A stretch of 64,000 bases of DNA from positions 101,402 to 165,401 of the forward strand of contig PFDP01000014.1 in the NCBI GenBank assembly GCA_002772535.1, written 5' to 3'. The notes beneath the pieces were generated by a model, which was not told where the DNA came from, ran no database searches, and saw nothing but the letters and a program-made list of their open reading frames with translations. The first letter of the stretch is position 1; every line of letters begins with the position of its first letter. A program made the position numbers and the translations under genes. Positions 33,595 to 43,232 of the stretch are shown here, piece by piece. The stretch is from Candidatus Peregrinibacteria bacterium CG10_big_fil_rev_8_21_14_0_10_36_19 (GTDB taxonomy: Bacteria > Patescibacteriota > Gracilibacteria > UBA1369 > LOWO2-01-FULL-3).

Positions 33595-34297
33595 ATATGT
33601 TTTTTAATCTATTTTTTACTGCCTTAAAGCCATAAAGCTTAATTCTAGTTGCGAATCTCACATTCAAACCATTGAATATTTTGTCACTCAAAGAGTATAT
33701 ACCATGGGTAATAAAAAAAGCAGCAAATACATCTATTGAATAATGCACATGCATCAAAAGAACAGTTAACCCCATAGTTATAGACGCAAAAAGCATCACC
33801 CACTTGAATTTTGTATCTTTCCAAAGTAAAAATGCCAAAAACGGTATTGAGGTATGACCAGAAAAAAACAAATCATTTCTAAACATAATTTCATCAATAA
33901 AATTATCACCAAAACCTGCATCAAAATAAAACCCCTCTGGCGGACCAACATCAGTTAATAAAATAAAACAAGACCTAACAATTAATAAAATCCCATAAGT
34001 CTTAAACATAAATGGAGCAAGCTCTTGCTTAAACAAAAACGGATATAAAATAATTATCAAAACAATTCCATACATACCCCACGAATATAAAAATTCTAAA
34101 TTATAGGTAGGCAAAAAATTCAACAACAAATCCCCAACCGGCTCATAAATTACAGAATCTTTATAAGCACTAGCAGCTTTTACAAACGAAAGTCCAAGAA
34201 AAAAGACTAAAAGACCAACTACAAAAGAAATAACATAAGCTCTATCCTTAAGCAGAATCTTCCAATGATGGACTAATTGAAGAAAAAACAATTTCAT
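33572..34297 (-). CDS. PAP2-superfamily membrane protein (sphingomyelin synthase-like fold)
   Basis: 241 residues, five to six hydrophobic segments. The catalytic motifs of PAP2_C/sphingomyelin synthase-type lipid phosphatases or phosphotransferases are visible: MFRNDLFFSGHTSIPFLAF (SGHT) and HVHYSIDVFAAFFITHG (H...H-x-x-x-D). Substrate unknown; likely a phospholipid or undecaprenyl phosphate. It overlaps ridA by 23 bp and its start is 2 bp from the stop of the VirD4-like gene. Confidence 0.75.
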   Translation of the reverse strand: MKLFFLQLVHHWKILLKDRAYVISFVVGLLVFFLGLSFVKAASAYKDSVIYEPVGDLLLNFLPTYNLEFLYSWGMYGIVLIIILYPFLFKQELAPFMFKTYGILLIVRSCFILLTDVGPPEGFYFDAGFGDNFIDEIMFRNDLFFSGHTSIPFLAFLLWKDTKFKWVMLFASITMGLTVLLMHVHYSIDVFAAFFITHGIYSLSDKIFNGLNVRFATRIKLYGFKAVKNRLKNIYEKSKYT

Positions 34298-34299
34298 TT

Positions 34300-36774
34300 T
34301 TATTTATTAGAAATACTCCACCTTTTAATTTTTTCAGACACTTCAGCAACCGGTCGCGAATATCTTTCTCTAGAAACCTTCCTAACCTTCTCTATAAAGC
34401 CACCAGGCGTACCATTAGAGACAGGCGGCAAAGTACTCAAAGAAAAAGTTTTAGACGGCATACCATCAACCAAAAGCCTCATATAACTAGTATATTTACT
34501 CAACGAAACAAGATCACTAGGTAAAACCTCTTCACCAAATTGTTGCGAAATATACTCAGCATCATCAAATCCCACTTGAAAAGAAAGTAAAGTACCCACA
34601 TTCCCAAAAACTGCATCTTTTACTTCATCTGGCATTTGGGAAATATACTGGTTAGCCATAGTTAAATTTAATTTATACTTACGCGCCTCAGAAAGTATAG
34701 TTGCAAAAGAATCTGTCGCAAAATTTTGGAACTCATCAACATACAAATAAAAATCTTTTCTATCCTTTTCTGGGATATTAGCCCTACTCATAGCATCTAA
34801 TTGAAACTTAGTAATAAACATCGACCCCAAAAGAGCAGAATTATCTTCACCTATTTTTCCTTTAGAAAGATTTATAATTACAATTTTTTCCTTATCCATA
34901 GCAAATCTCAAATCTATAGTACTTTTAGGCTGACCAACAATATTTCTAATTGTAGGACTAGATAAAAACTGACCAACCTTATTTTGTATCGGAGAAATTG
35001 CCTCAACCTTCAGCTTATCTTGCATTTTATCAAACTCATCAACCCAAAAACTTTTAACCACAGGATCTTCAATCTTCTTAACAATCTTCTTTCTAAAATC
35101 ATCATCCTGTAAAATCCTTGTAATACCAAGCATAGTAGTACCTGGATATTCAAGGAGAGACAAAATAGTATTTCTCAAAATATGCTCAAGTCTTGGCCCC
35201 CAACTATCAGCGTAAATTTTCTTAAAAATCCCAACAAGACCACTACAAACAATTGAATTAAGAGAGGGATCCACATTTTCAAGCATATTGAAAGCCACAG
35301 CATAGTCTTTATCAGAAGGATCAATCAAAACCACATCGTTAATTCGATTTGAAGGAACAAAGTTTAAAACCGCATCAGCTAAGTCGCCATGAGGATCAAC
35401 AACTCCGACTCCTTTACCAGCGATAATATCTGAGTAAATCATATTTTCAAGCAAAGTAGACTTACCCATCCCAGTCTTCCCAATAACATAAACATGCCTT
35501 CTTCTATCTATAGTTTTAATACCAAATTCTTGATTTTCAGCCCTAAAATTACTACGACCCAAAGCAGTAACATCACCTCCAGCCAAAGGCAAATCTGATG
35601 GCGGCTCCAGTTTTCTACTTTGCACCCAATAGATTGTAGGCGTTTTAACATGCAAATTTGGCATGTGATAAATAGTTGCCAATTCCTCGTTATTCAAAAT
35701 AAGACCATTTCGTATAACTCTTTTGTTAAAAGCATTCACAACATCTAAACCATGCCACAAATCCCCCATAGAAAAACCATTTAAATGAGGAAAATTAAAT
35801 TGCTTAAAAGAGCCAACAATTTCTCTTAACTTAAACTTAGCCTTCTCAACATTTTTATGTTTTGGAACAACAACAATTCTAATAGTTGTTTCAAACAAAG
35901 GCCTAACAGCCTTATCAACCGCAGCATCTATATCACTTTCTCTATCGTGAGCCCTAGAAGTTAACTGATCTATATCAGAATTTTTTGAATCAGCAGAAAA
36001 ATCAATTTTTGCAGTAACAAAAAAACCTCTCACCCAAAACCAAATATACAAAGGAAAAAAAGCAATTTTTGGCCAAATTTTCCTAGTAATAAACGCATCT
36101 GCGTATTTATCAGACCAAGAATCAGAATTAAACATCACACCATTATTAACAAGCTTCACACATTTTGTAAGTATTACCCTCCATTTATCTGGGAGCGGAG
36201 TTATCACAATCTGTATCCAAGCCTGATCCTCAATATCATCAAATTTCACAAGTGAAGAAGTGATACCAGCCATTGGATCAATAGCCATTGATGCTAATTT
36301 ATCTTCAAACTGAGAATACCTCTTAATTGGATAAATATTGCTACTGTTAAAAATCAACTCGGTACCAACAGCGTTAGTGGCAAATTTAGCCATAGAAGAA
36401 TAGTCTTTCACATCTTCAATTTCAACATCAGGATATTGAGCATAAATTTGACCTTCAACCAAATTCCGCAAAGCCTCAGGAAATGCCACATAAAACTTTA
36501 TATTTCTACCAATACTAGCAATCTCAAAACTAACATGCTCACTGCTATAACCCAACAATTTTTGAAAAAAACTAAAATCACTCTCAATACCATGCAAAGT
36601 GGCAAAAATTTGCTCCGCAACAATAGGCCCAGACTCATTTTCTTTAGGAACTCTTACGGATAAGACAGTGTATCTTTGTAAATATTGCCCCCTAAACAGC
36701 CTAAAAGAGGCCAACAGCCCTAAAAAAAGGGCGAAAATAAAAATAAAAATTGATATAATAACTAGCTGATTCAT
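34300..36774 (-). CDS. VirD4/TraD-like type IV secretion ATPase
   Basis: 824 residues. An N-terminal membrane helix (about 5-26) is followed by a long domain of about 380 residues, with a second membrane segment near residue 240, and a C-terminal FtsK/HerA-type motor: Walker A VIGKTGMGKSTLLEN at about 433-447, GVGVVDPHGDLAD, VVLIDPSDKDYAVAFN, Walker B DFYLYVDEFQNFA, and SEARKYKLNLTMANQYISQ. Such DNA-binding coupling ATPases belong to type IV secretion, but CPR genomes often carry them without relaxase or pilus genes. The PrgI and VirB4-like genes at 60865-62047 may be partners. Possible roles are DNA uptake or surface secretion. Confidence 0.85.
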   Translation of the reverse strand: MNQLVIISIFIFIFALFLGLLASFRLFRGQYLQRYTVLSVRVPKENESGPIVAEQIFATLHGIESDFSFFQKLLGYSSEHVSFEIASIGRNIKFYVAFPEALRNLVEGQIYAQYPDVEIEDVKDYSSMAKFATNAVGTELIFNSSNIYPIKRYSQFEDKLASMAIDPMAGITSSLVKFDDIEDQAWIQIVITPLPDKWRVILTKCVKLVNNGVMFNSDSWSDKYADAFITRKIWPKIAFFPLYIWFWVRGFFVTAKIDFSADSKNSDIDQLTSRAHDRESDIDAAVDKAVRPLFETTIRIVVVPKHKNVEKAKFKLREIVGSFKQFNFPHLNGFSMGDLWHGLDVVNAFNKRVIRNGLILNNEELATIYHMPNLHVKTPTIYWVQSRKLEPPSDLPLAGGDVTALGRSNFRAENQEFGIKTIDRRRHVYVIGKTGMGKSTLLENMIYSDIIAGKGVGVVDPHGDLADAVLNFVPSNRINDVVLIDPSDKDYAVAFNMLENVDPSLNSIVCSGLVGIFKKIYADSWGPRLEHILRNTILSLLEYPGTTMLGITRILQDDDFRKKIVKKIEDPVVKSFWVDEFDKMQDKLKVEAISPIQNKVGQFLSSPTIRNIVGQPKSTIDLRFAMDKEKIVIINLSKGKIGEDNSALLGSMFITKFQLDAMSRANIPEKDRKDFYLYVDEFQNFATDSFATILSEARKYKLNLTMANQYISQMPDEVKDAVFGNVGTLLSFQVGFDDAEYISQQFGEEVLPSDLVSLSKYTSYMRLLVDGMPSKTFSLSTLPPVSNGTPGGFIEKVRKVSRERYSRPVAEVSEKIKRWSISNK

Positions 36775-36793
36775 TGTACGGATTATACTCTAA

Positions 36794-37201
36794 TTAAAAA
36801 GATTTCTCAAAAAATCTTTGCAATATAACCAAAGCAGCAAAAGCATCTCTCTTAAGCTCATTTCTACCGTTTTTTTCCAACGCATCTTTCATTAAAGCAT
36901 CAGCCTCAAAAGAAGACAAAGTCTCATCAAAAAGCTCAACCTTCACACCATTTTCAGTCAGCAAAGATACAAATCTCTTCACATCATTTAAAATAGGATT
37001 ATCATCACCTCCAACATTCAAAGGCAACCCTACAACAACCATCTCGCAACCATACTCAGAAAGAAGACTTTTAACCTTTTTCAGCAAAAGATCCATCCCC
37101 TCATTAACTATCACATCACGAGGAAAACTAATTTTTAAATCAGAGTCGCCAGTAGCAACCCCAACCTTTTTTGAACCATAATCTAAAGACAAAACTCTCA
37201 T
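36794..37201 (-). CDS. ruvX: RuvX/YqgF RNase H-fold Holliday junction resolvase
   Basis: 135 residues with MRVLSLDYGSKKVGVATGD, VVVGLPLNVGG, VELFDETLSSFEADALM and a final DAFAALVILQRFF; acidic RNase H residues are at D7 and later positions. It processes 16S rRNA 5' ends or acts as a junction resolvase. The start ATG overlaps the stop of the L9 gene by one base. Confidence 0.93.
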   Translation of the reverse strand: MRVLSLDYGSKKVGVATGDSDLKISFPRDVIVNEGMDLLLKKVKSLLSEYGCEMVVVGLPLNVGGDDNPILNDVKRFVSLLTENGVKVELFDETLSSFEADALMKDALEKNGRNELKRDAFAALVILQRFFEKSF

Positions 37202-37644
37202 TAAGCTGCAGCAACTAACACTGTAAATTGCCCATCAAAACCTTCGCCCAAATGAACTTTAACAGTATGCTCTCCAACCTCTTTAAAATGAGACATTTTC
37301 AATTGAGACTTATCAAGCTCAATTCCCAATTCAGATTTTACAGCTTTCAAAACATCATCCTCAGTAACAGAACCGTAAAGCTTACCGTCTTCAGTAACTT
37401 TACCAGTAATTCTAACTTGTAAATCCGCTAATTTAGCAAGCACTTCTTTAGCATTTTCAAGAATTTGTTGTTTCTTAGACATTAGAGATTCTTTTCTAGA
37501 TTCAGCCACTCTTAAACGGCTTTCACTAGCAAAATCTGCTAAACCACGAGGGAACAAAAAGTTTCTGAAGTAACCACGTTTAACGTCAACCACTTCACCT
37601 CTATAACCTAATTTTTTTACATCCTCATTTAGTACTACTTGCAT
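37201..37644 (-). CDS. rplI: 50S ribosomal protein L9
   Basis: 147 residues of normal bL9 length: starts MQVVLNEDVKKLGYRGEVVDVK, then YFRNFLFPRGLA, a long connecting helix, and a C-terminal domain KLYGSVTEDDVLKAV. Some CPR lineages lack L9, so its presence is a useful phylogenetic marker. Co-transcribed with ruvX. Confidence 0.95.
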   Translation of the reverse strand: MQVVLNEDVKKLGYRGEVVDVKRGYFRNFLFPRGLADFASESRLRVAESRKESLMSKKQQILENAKEVLAKLADLQVRITGKVTEDGKLYGSVTEDDVLKAVKSELGIELDKSQLKMSHFKEVGEHTVKVHLGEGFDGQFTVLVAAA

Positions 37645-37711
37645 AATTTCAAGTTAATTGCCAACTATTTATACAGAAACAAGCTATAAAAGTAAAGAGA
37701 AAAAATAACAA

Positions 37712-39391
37712 TTATTTAAATTTCCACTTTGATATCCTAGCAAGCCTATCACTCGGAAAATCAACACCTTCCATAGATATTCCGTCAATCTTCCCATCCG
37801 TAGCATAATAGTAAACAGGCCTATACAAAAATATAGCAGGAATATCTTCCTTAATTTTCGCAGCTAATTCTTTCAAATCCTCTTCCCTTTCCGAATCATC
37901 AAACATTCTTCTAATAGACTCGATTAATTTATCCACCCTAAAGCTCTTATAGTTTGAAAAATTCTGACCAAGTGGATTTGCTTGAGTAGAATGCCAGTAA
38001 GAATAAGTATCTAAATTATAACCAAGGCTTTGACCAACAAATAATAAATCATAACTTCTACTCGCAACTCTCTCACGGAAAGCATCAGAATCCAAAAATT
38101 CTAACTTCAAACCAACACCAATACCTCTCCATGCATCTGTTAAAAATCCAATTACCTTTTTAACCTCTTCACTTTGCGGAGTACCATCATCATAAGCCCT
38201 AACAATAAAATTAAGCTCTAATGGCTCACCATCATCATTATAACGAATACCTGTTTGCTCAGCATCACTTCGTTTATACAAATAACCAGCCTCTTTTAAG
38301 GCACCTTGTGCTTGATCAACATTTGATTGATACACCCAATCTTCCTGATCTAGCTCCATTAAAGGAGTATCAATGGGAACTTTATCAACAAAACTTTCCA
38401 GAAGCTTTTTCTTATCAACAGCTTTTTGAAGAGCAAGTCTTACATTTAGATTGTCTTTTAGAATCTTACTCTCCATATTCATAAAAACAGCAGTATATTG
38501 AGGCAATTCATAAGGCAACAAATTGAACCTACCATTTCCTGCAAAATTAGAAACATATTCACCAGTAACCTTAGGAACACCATTTACAGAACTCAAATTT
38601 TCCACCAAATCATTCATCGATGGATAACTAATAAATTTCATAAACTCAATTTCGGAAATTTCGCCGTAGTAAGTAGGATTTCTTTCCAAAGTTATCTGCA
38701 TACTACTATCAGAAAATGCCTCAACAGGATCAACAACCATATAAGGACCAGTACCAACCGGCTTTTTGTTAAAATCACTTTGTAGAATAGTTGCAGGATC
38801 AACCTTTCCTAAAACATGCTCCGGAAGAAGCCCAACTGTAAAATTAGTTACAAAAAAAGTATTTGGCTTCTCCAAAGTAAATTTAATCGTCATCTCATCA
38901 ACCAAATCTATCACAACACCAGCAAAATTAGTCTTAAGAATTTCATTTTGAAAACCCAAATCACCAATCACATTATGAAAAGTAAAATATGCATCTTTAG
39001 CAGTAACTTTTTCACCATCATGCCAACGAATCCCATCCCTAACTTTAAAAGTATAAACAGTTTTATCCTCACTAATACTTAGAGCAGCCATATCATCGAC
39101 TATCGCCTGCTTATCAGGATCAAATTTCATTAAACCAGAAAATACCAAACTAGAAACCTCCCTATCAGCTTCATTATAATCAACAAACAAAGGGTTTACA
39201 TTTTGTATCCCAGCCTTAGAAACCACTCCCTCAGTGTAAACATTTGGCTTACCAAAGCCAAAGAAACCATAAGGAAAAACCATCATTTTCACAATCATAG
39301 AAAGCAAAAGCGCTACCGAAAAAGCTGCAAGCAGCTTATCTCGATAGTCATAAGACCTAAAAACCTCAAGTATGAGATGAAAAAACTTCAT
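37712..39391 (-). CDS. Peptide/oligopeptide-binding protein (SBP_bac_5), membrane-anchored
   Basis: 559 residues. Instead of a lipobox there is an N-terminal transmembrane anchor (about 21-38) after a basic DYRDK. The rest is the type 5 solute-binding fold: NVNPLFVDYNEADREVSSLVFSG, VRDGIRWHDGEKVTAKDAYFTF, LEKPNTFFVTNF and GTGPYMVV. A second family member lies at 56089. No oppBCDF-type permease or ATPase genes are close. It may bind peptides for an ABC system elsewhere. Confidence 0.85.
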   Translation of the reverse strand: MKFFHLILEVFRSYDYRDKLLAAFSVALLLSMIVKMMVFPYGFFGFGKPNVYTEGVVSKAGIQNVNPLFVDYNEADREVSSLVFSGLMKFDPDKQAIVDDMAALSISEDKTVYTFKVRDGIRWHDGEKVTAKDAYFTFHNVIGDLGFQNEILKTNFAGVVIDLVDEMTIKFTLEKPNTFFVTNFTVGLLPEHVLGKVDPATILQSDFNKKPVGTGPYMVVDPVEAFSDSSMQITLERNPTYYGEISEIEFMKFISYPSMNDLVENLSSVNGVPKVTGEYVSNFAGNGRFNLLPYELPQYTAVFMNMESKILKDNLNVRLALQKAVDKKKLLESFVDKVPIDTPLMELDQEDWVYQSNVDQAQGALKEAGYLYKRSDAEQTGIRYNDDGEPLELNFIVRAYDDGTPQSEEVKKVIGFLTDAWRGIGVGLKLEFLDSDAFRERVASRSYDLLFVGQSLGYNLDTYSYWHSTQANPLGQNFSNYKSFRVDKLIESIRRMFDDSEREEDLKELAAKIKEDIPAIFLYRPVYYYATDGKIDGISMEGVDFPSDRLARISKWKFK

Positions 39392-39394
39392 TGA

Positions 39395-39610
39395 TTATAT
39401 AAAAAGAAATGCCAAAGAATTCAAAACGAACAAAACGGCAAAAACGATACTTAAATTGAAAAGAACTTTTTCCGCACCACGCTTACTAGAGAAAAACCCT
39501 CCAGATCCTCCAAATGTAGCAGAAAGACCAGTACCTCTGTTTTGACTCAAAATTGATACAGTAAGTAAGATAGAAATTATAACTTGAAAAACCATTAAAA
39601 ACTTTTCCAT
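39395..39610 (-). CDS. secG: SecG preprotein translocase subunit
   Basis: 71 residues with two transmembrane helices. The N-terminal FLMVFQVIISILLTVSILSQ, the loop RGTGLSATFGGSGGFFSSKRG and the following EKVLFNLSI helix match SecG (family loop has S-x-x-F-G-G). Located 4 bp upstream of the peptide-binding protein gene and 5 bp after the holin-like gene, in one operon from ileS. Confidence 0.9.
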   Translation of the reverse strand: MEKFLMVFQVIISILLTVSILSQNRGTGLSATFGGSGGFFSSKRGAEKVLFNLSIVFAVLFVLNSLAFLFI

Positions 39611-39614
39611 ATTG

Positions 39615-39986
39615 TTATTTAAAAAATAAATCTAATGTCCAGTTAAGTAAACCAAACACAATAGCTCCTATAACATAACTACCAGCATTTGCAAAGATCA
39701 AACTAGCATCTCTGAAGGCCGCAACTTCCAAGAAATAGCTAAAGAAAAACAAAAGTGCAATATTTATAATTATAAGAAAAAAACCTGCGCTTAAAAAAAT
39801 TAAAGGCAAAGAAACAATTTTTATAAGAGGCTTTACGATAGTATTTAAAAGCCACATTAAAACCGACCCAATGATAAAAAATGTTAAACCACCAGTATAA
39901 GTAATATCATCAACAAAATAGGTCAAACCAAACAAGGAAATACCGTTCAAAATAATACCTATAAATGGCTTTAATAATAGACTCAT
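39615..39986 (-). CDS. Phage holin family IV-like membrane protein
   Basis: 123 residues with four hydrophobic segments; TYFVDDITYTGGLTFFIIGSVLMWLLN, LPLIFLSAGFFLI and the C-terminal WTLDLFFK match the chromosomal 'phage holin family IV/DUF' proteins widespread in bacteria that are not tied to prophages. There are no phage genes nearby. Sits between ileS and secG with only 3-5 bp gaps. Confidence 0.8.
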   Translation of the reverse strand: MSLLLKPFIGIILNGISLFGLTYFVDDITYTGGLTFFIIGSVLMWLLNTIVKPLIKIVSLPLIFLSAGFFLIIINIALLFFFSYFLEVAAFRDASLIFANAGSYVIGAIVFGLLNWTLDLFFK

Positions 39987-39989
39987 AAA

Positions 39990-42900
39990 TTAATTTTTCT
40001 TTATAGCTATCTTAACACTTTCACCAGAAACTTCCACCTCAGTTTCTTTATCCCACTGAAAATCACCGCTTTGCAAAAGCTCATCTGCAAGAGTTTCTGC
40101 TTTAATATATTCCGCAAATTGTACAACAGCCTCATCAACAGTACTAGAAGCAAGAATTTGCACTAAAATTCTATCATCAACTTGATAATCAGCCTCCTTT
40201 CGTAAATCTTGAACAAATCTTACAATATCACGAGCATAACCTTCTTTTTTCAAATCCTCTGTAATTACAGTATCTAAAGCTACCGTAACTCCTTCAGCAC
40301 TTTGAGCATCAAATCCCTCTTTTCCTCTAAAACCAATATCAACTTCATCAGCCTCAAGAACAAAATCACCAACCTTAACCTGACCACTAGCTAAAACTTC
40401 AAACTCACCAGCTTTAACCATCCCAATAATTTTCTGCACATCAGCTCCATATTTAGGACCAAGAACCTTTGATCTAGGCATAACTAAACATTCAACAATA
40501 TCAGAAGCCTCTTTAATAAAACTTAAATTTTTAACATTTAACTCATCCAAAATAACATCTAAATAAGCATGAACAGAATCAGCATCTACATCTTTAGGAA
40601 GTGCAACATCAACTCGTGAAAGCGGCTGTCTCACTTTAATTTTCGCATTAGCCCTAACTGCATGACCAAGATTCACAATCATTCTAACCATATGAATCTC
40701 TTTATTTAATTGAGCATCTATCAAAGATGTTTCAACCACCGGCCAATCTGCTAAATGAACAGACTCTTCCTCAGTTAAGTTTTGATAAATTTCATCCGCC
40801 AAAAATGGCATAAATGGAGCTAAAACTTTAGAAAATTGAACTAAAACTATGTATAAAGTTTGGTAAGCCTGATCTTTATCGCCATCATTTTCACTTTTCC
40901 AAAAACGTCTTCTAGATCTTCTAATATACCAATTAGACAAATTATCCACAAAATCTACAAGAGGTCTTGTAGCCTTGGTTAAGTTGTACTCCCCCATTGA
41001 AACGGAAACCTCTTCTATCAAAGAATTTAGCTCAGACAAAATCCAGCCATCGAGCTGATTACTAGGCTTAAAAGAAGCAAAATCTTTTCTTGGCACAAAT
41101 TTATCAATATTCGCATAAGTAACAAAGAAACTATAAGTATTCCATAAAGTTAAAGTAAATTTTTTCACAACCTCCTCAACATGCGCTTCAGAAAACCTAA
41201 CATCATTTGCTAACGGTGCTGTAGAATTATATAAAAACATTCTTGTACTATCAGCTCCTAAAGTTGAAAAAAGCAAATTTGGATCAGGATAATTTTTCTT
41301 TCTCTTAGACAACTTTTCACCATCGGCAGCAAGAAGAATTCCATTAACAATCACATTTTGAAAAGCAGGTTTATCAAACAAAATAGTAGAAAGCACATGC
41401 AATGTATAAAACCAACCACGAGTCTGATCTAAACCTTCTGCAATAAAATTAGCTGGGAAGTTTTTCTCAAACTCCTCTTTATTTTCAAAAGGATAGTGCA
41501 ACTGAGCATAAGGCATGGAACCACTCTCAAACCAACAGTCAAAAACATCAGGAATTCTAGACATTTGCTTACCACATTCACAATCAAACTTCACATCATC
41601 AATATATGGCTTATGTAAATCAAGTTCACTTCCACGTTCAGGAACATCCCCACCGGAATACTCCTTTAACTCATCAATCGAACCAATACAAATTTGCTTC
41701 CCACACTCACATTCCCAAACCGGAATTGCACAACCCCAAAAACGATTTCTAGAAATAGACCAATCCCTTGCGCCATCAAGCCACTTACCAAACCGTCCAT
41801 CCTGAATATGATCTGGTTGCCAACTAATACTCTTATTGTTAGCCAAAAGCCTATCTTTAATTTCAGAAACCTTAATAAAAAGCGAACGAGTTGAATAATT
41901 TAATAGAGGTGTATCACAACGCCAACAATGCGGATAACTATGACGATAATTCTCCTTTTTAAACAACAGCATTTTTTCATTAAGCCAATTTGCCACATTC
42001 CCATCCTGCCCTTTAACAAATTTGCCAGAAAAATCCTTCACATCATCAGTAAAAGTACCATCCATATGAACATGTTGAATTTCAGCAGCGCCAAGATCTT
42101 TACCTAATTTGTAATCGTCTTCACCAAACATTGGCGCGATGTGCACAACCCCAGTACCATCCTCAGTTGTAACAAAATCAGCCAAAGCAATTACATACTT
42201 TTTACCAGGTACATCAGTATTAACATAATACGGAAAGAGAGGCTCATAAGATTTAGCTACCAATTTTCCTTGATCAACAGTTTCCAAAATTTTATAACGC
42301 CCTTCACCAAACACTTTTTCAACAAGAGCTTTAGCCATAATATAGGTCTCTTCCCTATCATTCATATCCTTACCAGCCACCTTCACATATTCTATATCAG
42401 GACCAAAAGCCAAAAGAACATTACCAGGAAGAGTCCATGGAGTTGTTGTCCAAGCTAATACATAAATAGTCTCATCCAAAGCATCAATCGCCTCTAAAGC
42501 ATCATCTTTTAATTTAAATTTAACAATAGCGGAAAGATCAGTAACATCTTTATAACCTTGAGAAACTTCAAAATTCGAAAGTGGAGTTTCACAACGAGGA
42601 CAAACATGCATCGATTTATGACCAGTGTAAACCATTCCCTTATCCCAAATTTGCTTAAACACCCACCATATAGACTCCATGTAATTGTTATCCAATGTTG
42701 CATAAGAATCCTCTAAATCCACCCATCTACCAATTCTTCGCAAAGTTTGTTCCCACTCCTTCGTGTACTTAAAAACAGATTCTCTACACTTATTATTAAA
42801 ATTCTCCACACCAAAATCCACAACAGCCTTACGCCCAGAAAGCTCAAGCTCCTTTTCAATTTCATATTCAACAGGAAGCCCATGACAATCCCAACCGTTA

Positions 42901-43145
42901 GTCCTCGGAACATACATACCCTGCATCGTCCAATAACGAGTAACTGCATCCTTCAAACAATTGGCCAAAATATGACCATAATGAGGAAGACCATTAGCAA
43001 AAGGAGGCCCATCAAAAAATACAAACTTTTCAGACCCCGCCCTCGAATCAACAGATTTTTTAAAAACCTTATTTTTATCCCAATAATCAAGCATTCTCTC
43101 CTCCATTTCCGGAAACGACTGCCTTGGATCAACTTTTTTAAACAT
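39990..43145 (-). CDS. ileS: Isoleucyl-tRNA synthetase, type 2 (eukaryote-like)
   Basis: Class I synthetase of 1051 residues. HIGH box is LPHYGHIL (about 54-61) and the KMSKS box is KLSKRKKNYPDP, the form with K-x-S-K-R-x-K-N-Y-P-D-P seen in the eukaryote-like type 2 enzymes. Other motifs: FFDGPPFANG, NGWDCHGLPVEYEIEKEL, and SYPHCWRCDTPL. The editing domain (about 190-400, including the AWTTTPWTLP motif) and anticodon-binding C-terminus are complete. Type 2 enzymes are often tolerant of mupirocin. Its mRNA probably continues through holin, secG and the SBP. Confidence 0.97.
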   Translation of the reverse strand: MFKKVDPRQSFPEMEERMLDYWDKNKVFKKSVDSRAGSEKFVFFDGPPFANGLPHYGHILANCLKDAVTRYWTMQGMYVPRTNGWDCHGLPVEYEIEKELELSGRKAVVDFGVENFNNKCRESVFKYTKEWEQTLRRIGRWVDLEDSYATLDNNYMESIWWVFKQIWDKGMVYTGHKSMHVCPRCETPLSNFEVSQGYKDVTDLSAIVKFKLKDDALEAIDALDETIYVLAWTTTPWTLPGNVLLAFGPDIEYVKVAGKDMNDREETYIMAKALVEKVFGEGRYKILETVDQGKLVAKSYEPLFPYYVNTDVPGKKYVIALADFVTTEDGTGVVHIAPMFGEDDYKLGKDLGAAEIQHVHMDGTFTDDVKDFSGKFVKGQDGNVANWLNEKMLLFKKENYRHSYPHCWRCDTPLLNYSTRSLFIKVSEIKDRLLANNKSISWQPDHIQDGRFGKWLDGARDWSISRNRFWGCAIPVWECECGKQICIGSIDELKEYSGGDVPERGSELDLHKPYIDDVKFDCECGKQMSRIPDVFDCWFESGSMPYAQLHYPFENKEEFEKNFPANFIAEGLDQTRGWFYTLHVLSTILFDKPAFQNVIVNGILLAADGEKLSKRKKNYPDPNLLFSTLGADSTRMFLYNSTAPLANDVRFSEAHVEEVVKKFTLTLWNTYSFFVTYANIDKFVPRKDFASFKPSNQLDGWILSELNSLIEEVSVSMGEYNLTKATRPLVDFVDNLSNWYIRRSRRRFWKSENDGDKDQAYQTLYIVLVQFSKVLAPFMPFLADEIYQNLTEEESVHLADWPVVETSLIDAQLNKEIHMVRMIVNLGHAVRANAKIKVRQPLSRVDVALPKDVDADSVHAYLDVILDELNVKNLSFIKEASDIVECLVMPRSKVLGPKYGADVQKIIGMVKAGEFEVLASGQVKVGDFVLEADEVDIGFRGKEGFDAQSAEGVTVALDTVITEDLKKEGYARDIVRFVQDLRKEADYQVDDRILVQILASSTVDEAVVQFAEYIKAETLADELLQSGDFQWDKETEVEVSGESVKIAIKKN

Positions 43146-43183
43146 AAAAACAGTTTAGTAGAAAAAACCTACATCAGCAAGCT

Positions 43184-43212
43184 TTGCAAAAAGCGCTAAA
43201 TTGTGCTATAAT
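43184..43212 (+). promoter_or_regulatory. Consensus-like promoter of the surface protein gene
   Basis: TTGCAA (43184-43189), 17-nt spacer, TATAAT (43207-43212) preceded by TG at the extended -10 position. Leader to the ATG at 43233 is about 14 nt with no SD. One of the best promoters in the window. Confidence 0.8.
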
Positions 43213-43232
43213 ATACAAATATAAATACAAAT

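Noticed and set aside
39615..39986. Prophage signal from a holin-like gene
   Set aside because: The family is widespread as a chromosomal membrane protein; neighbours are ileS and secG and no phage gene is seen.
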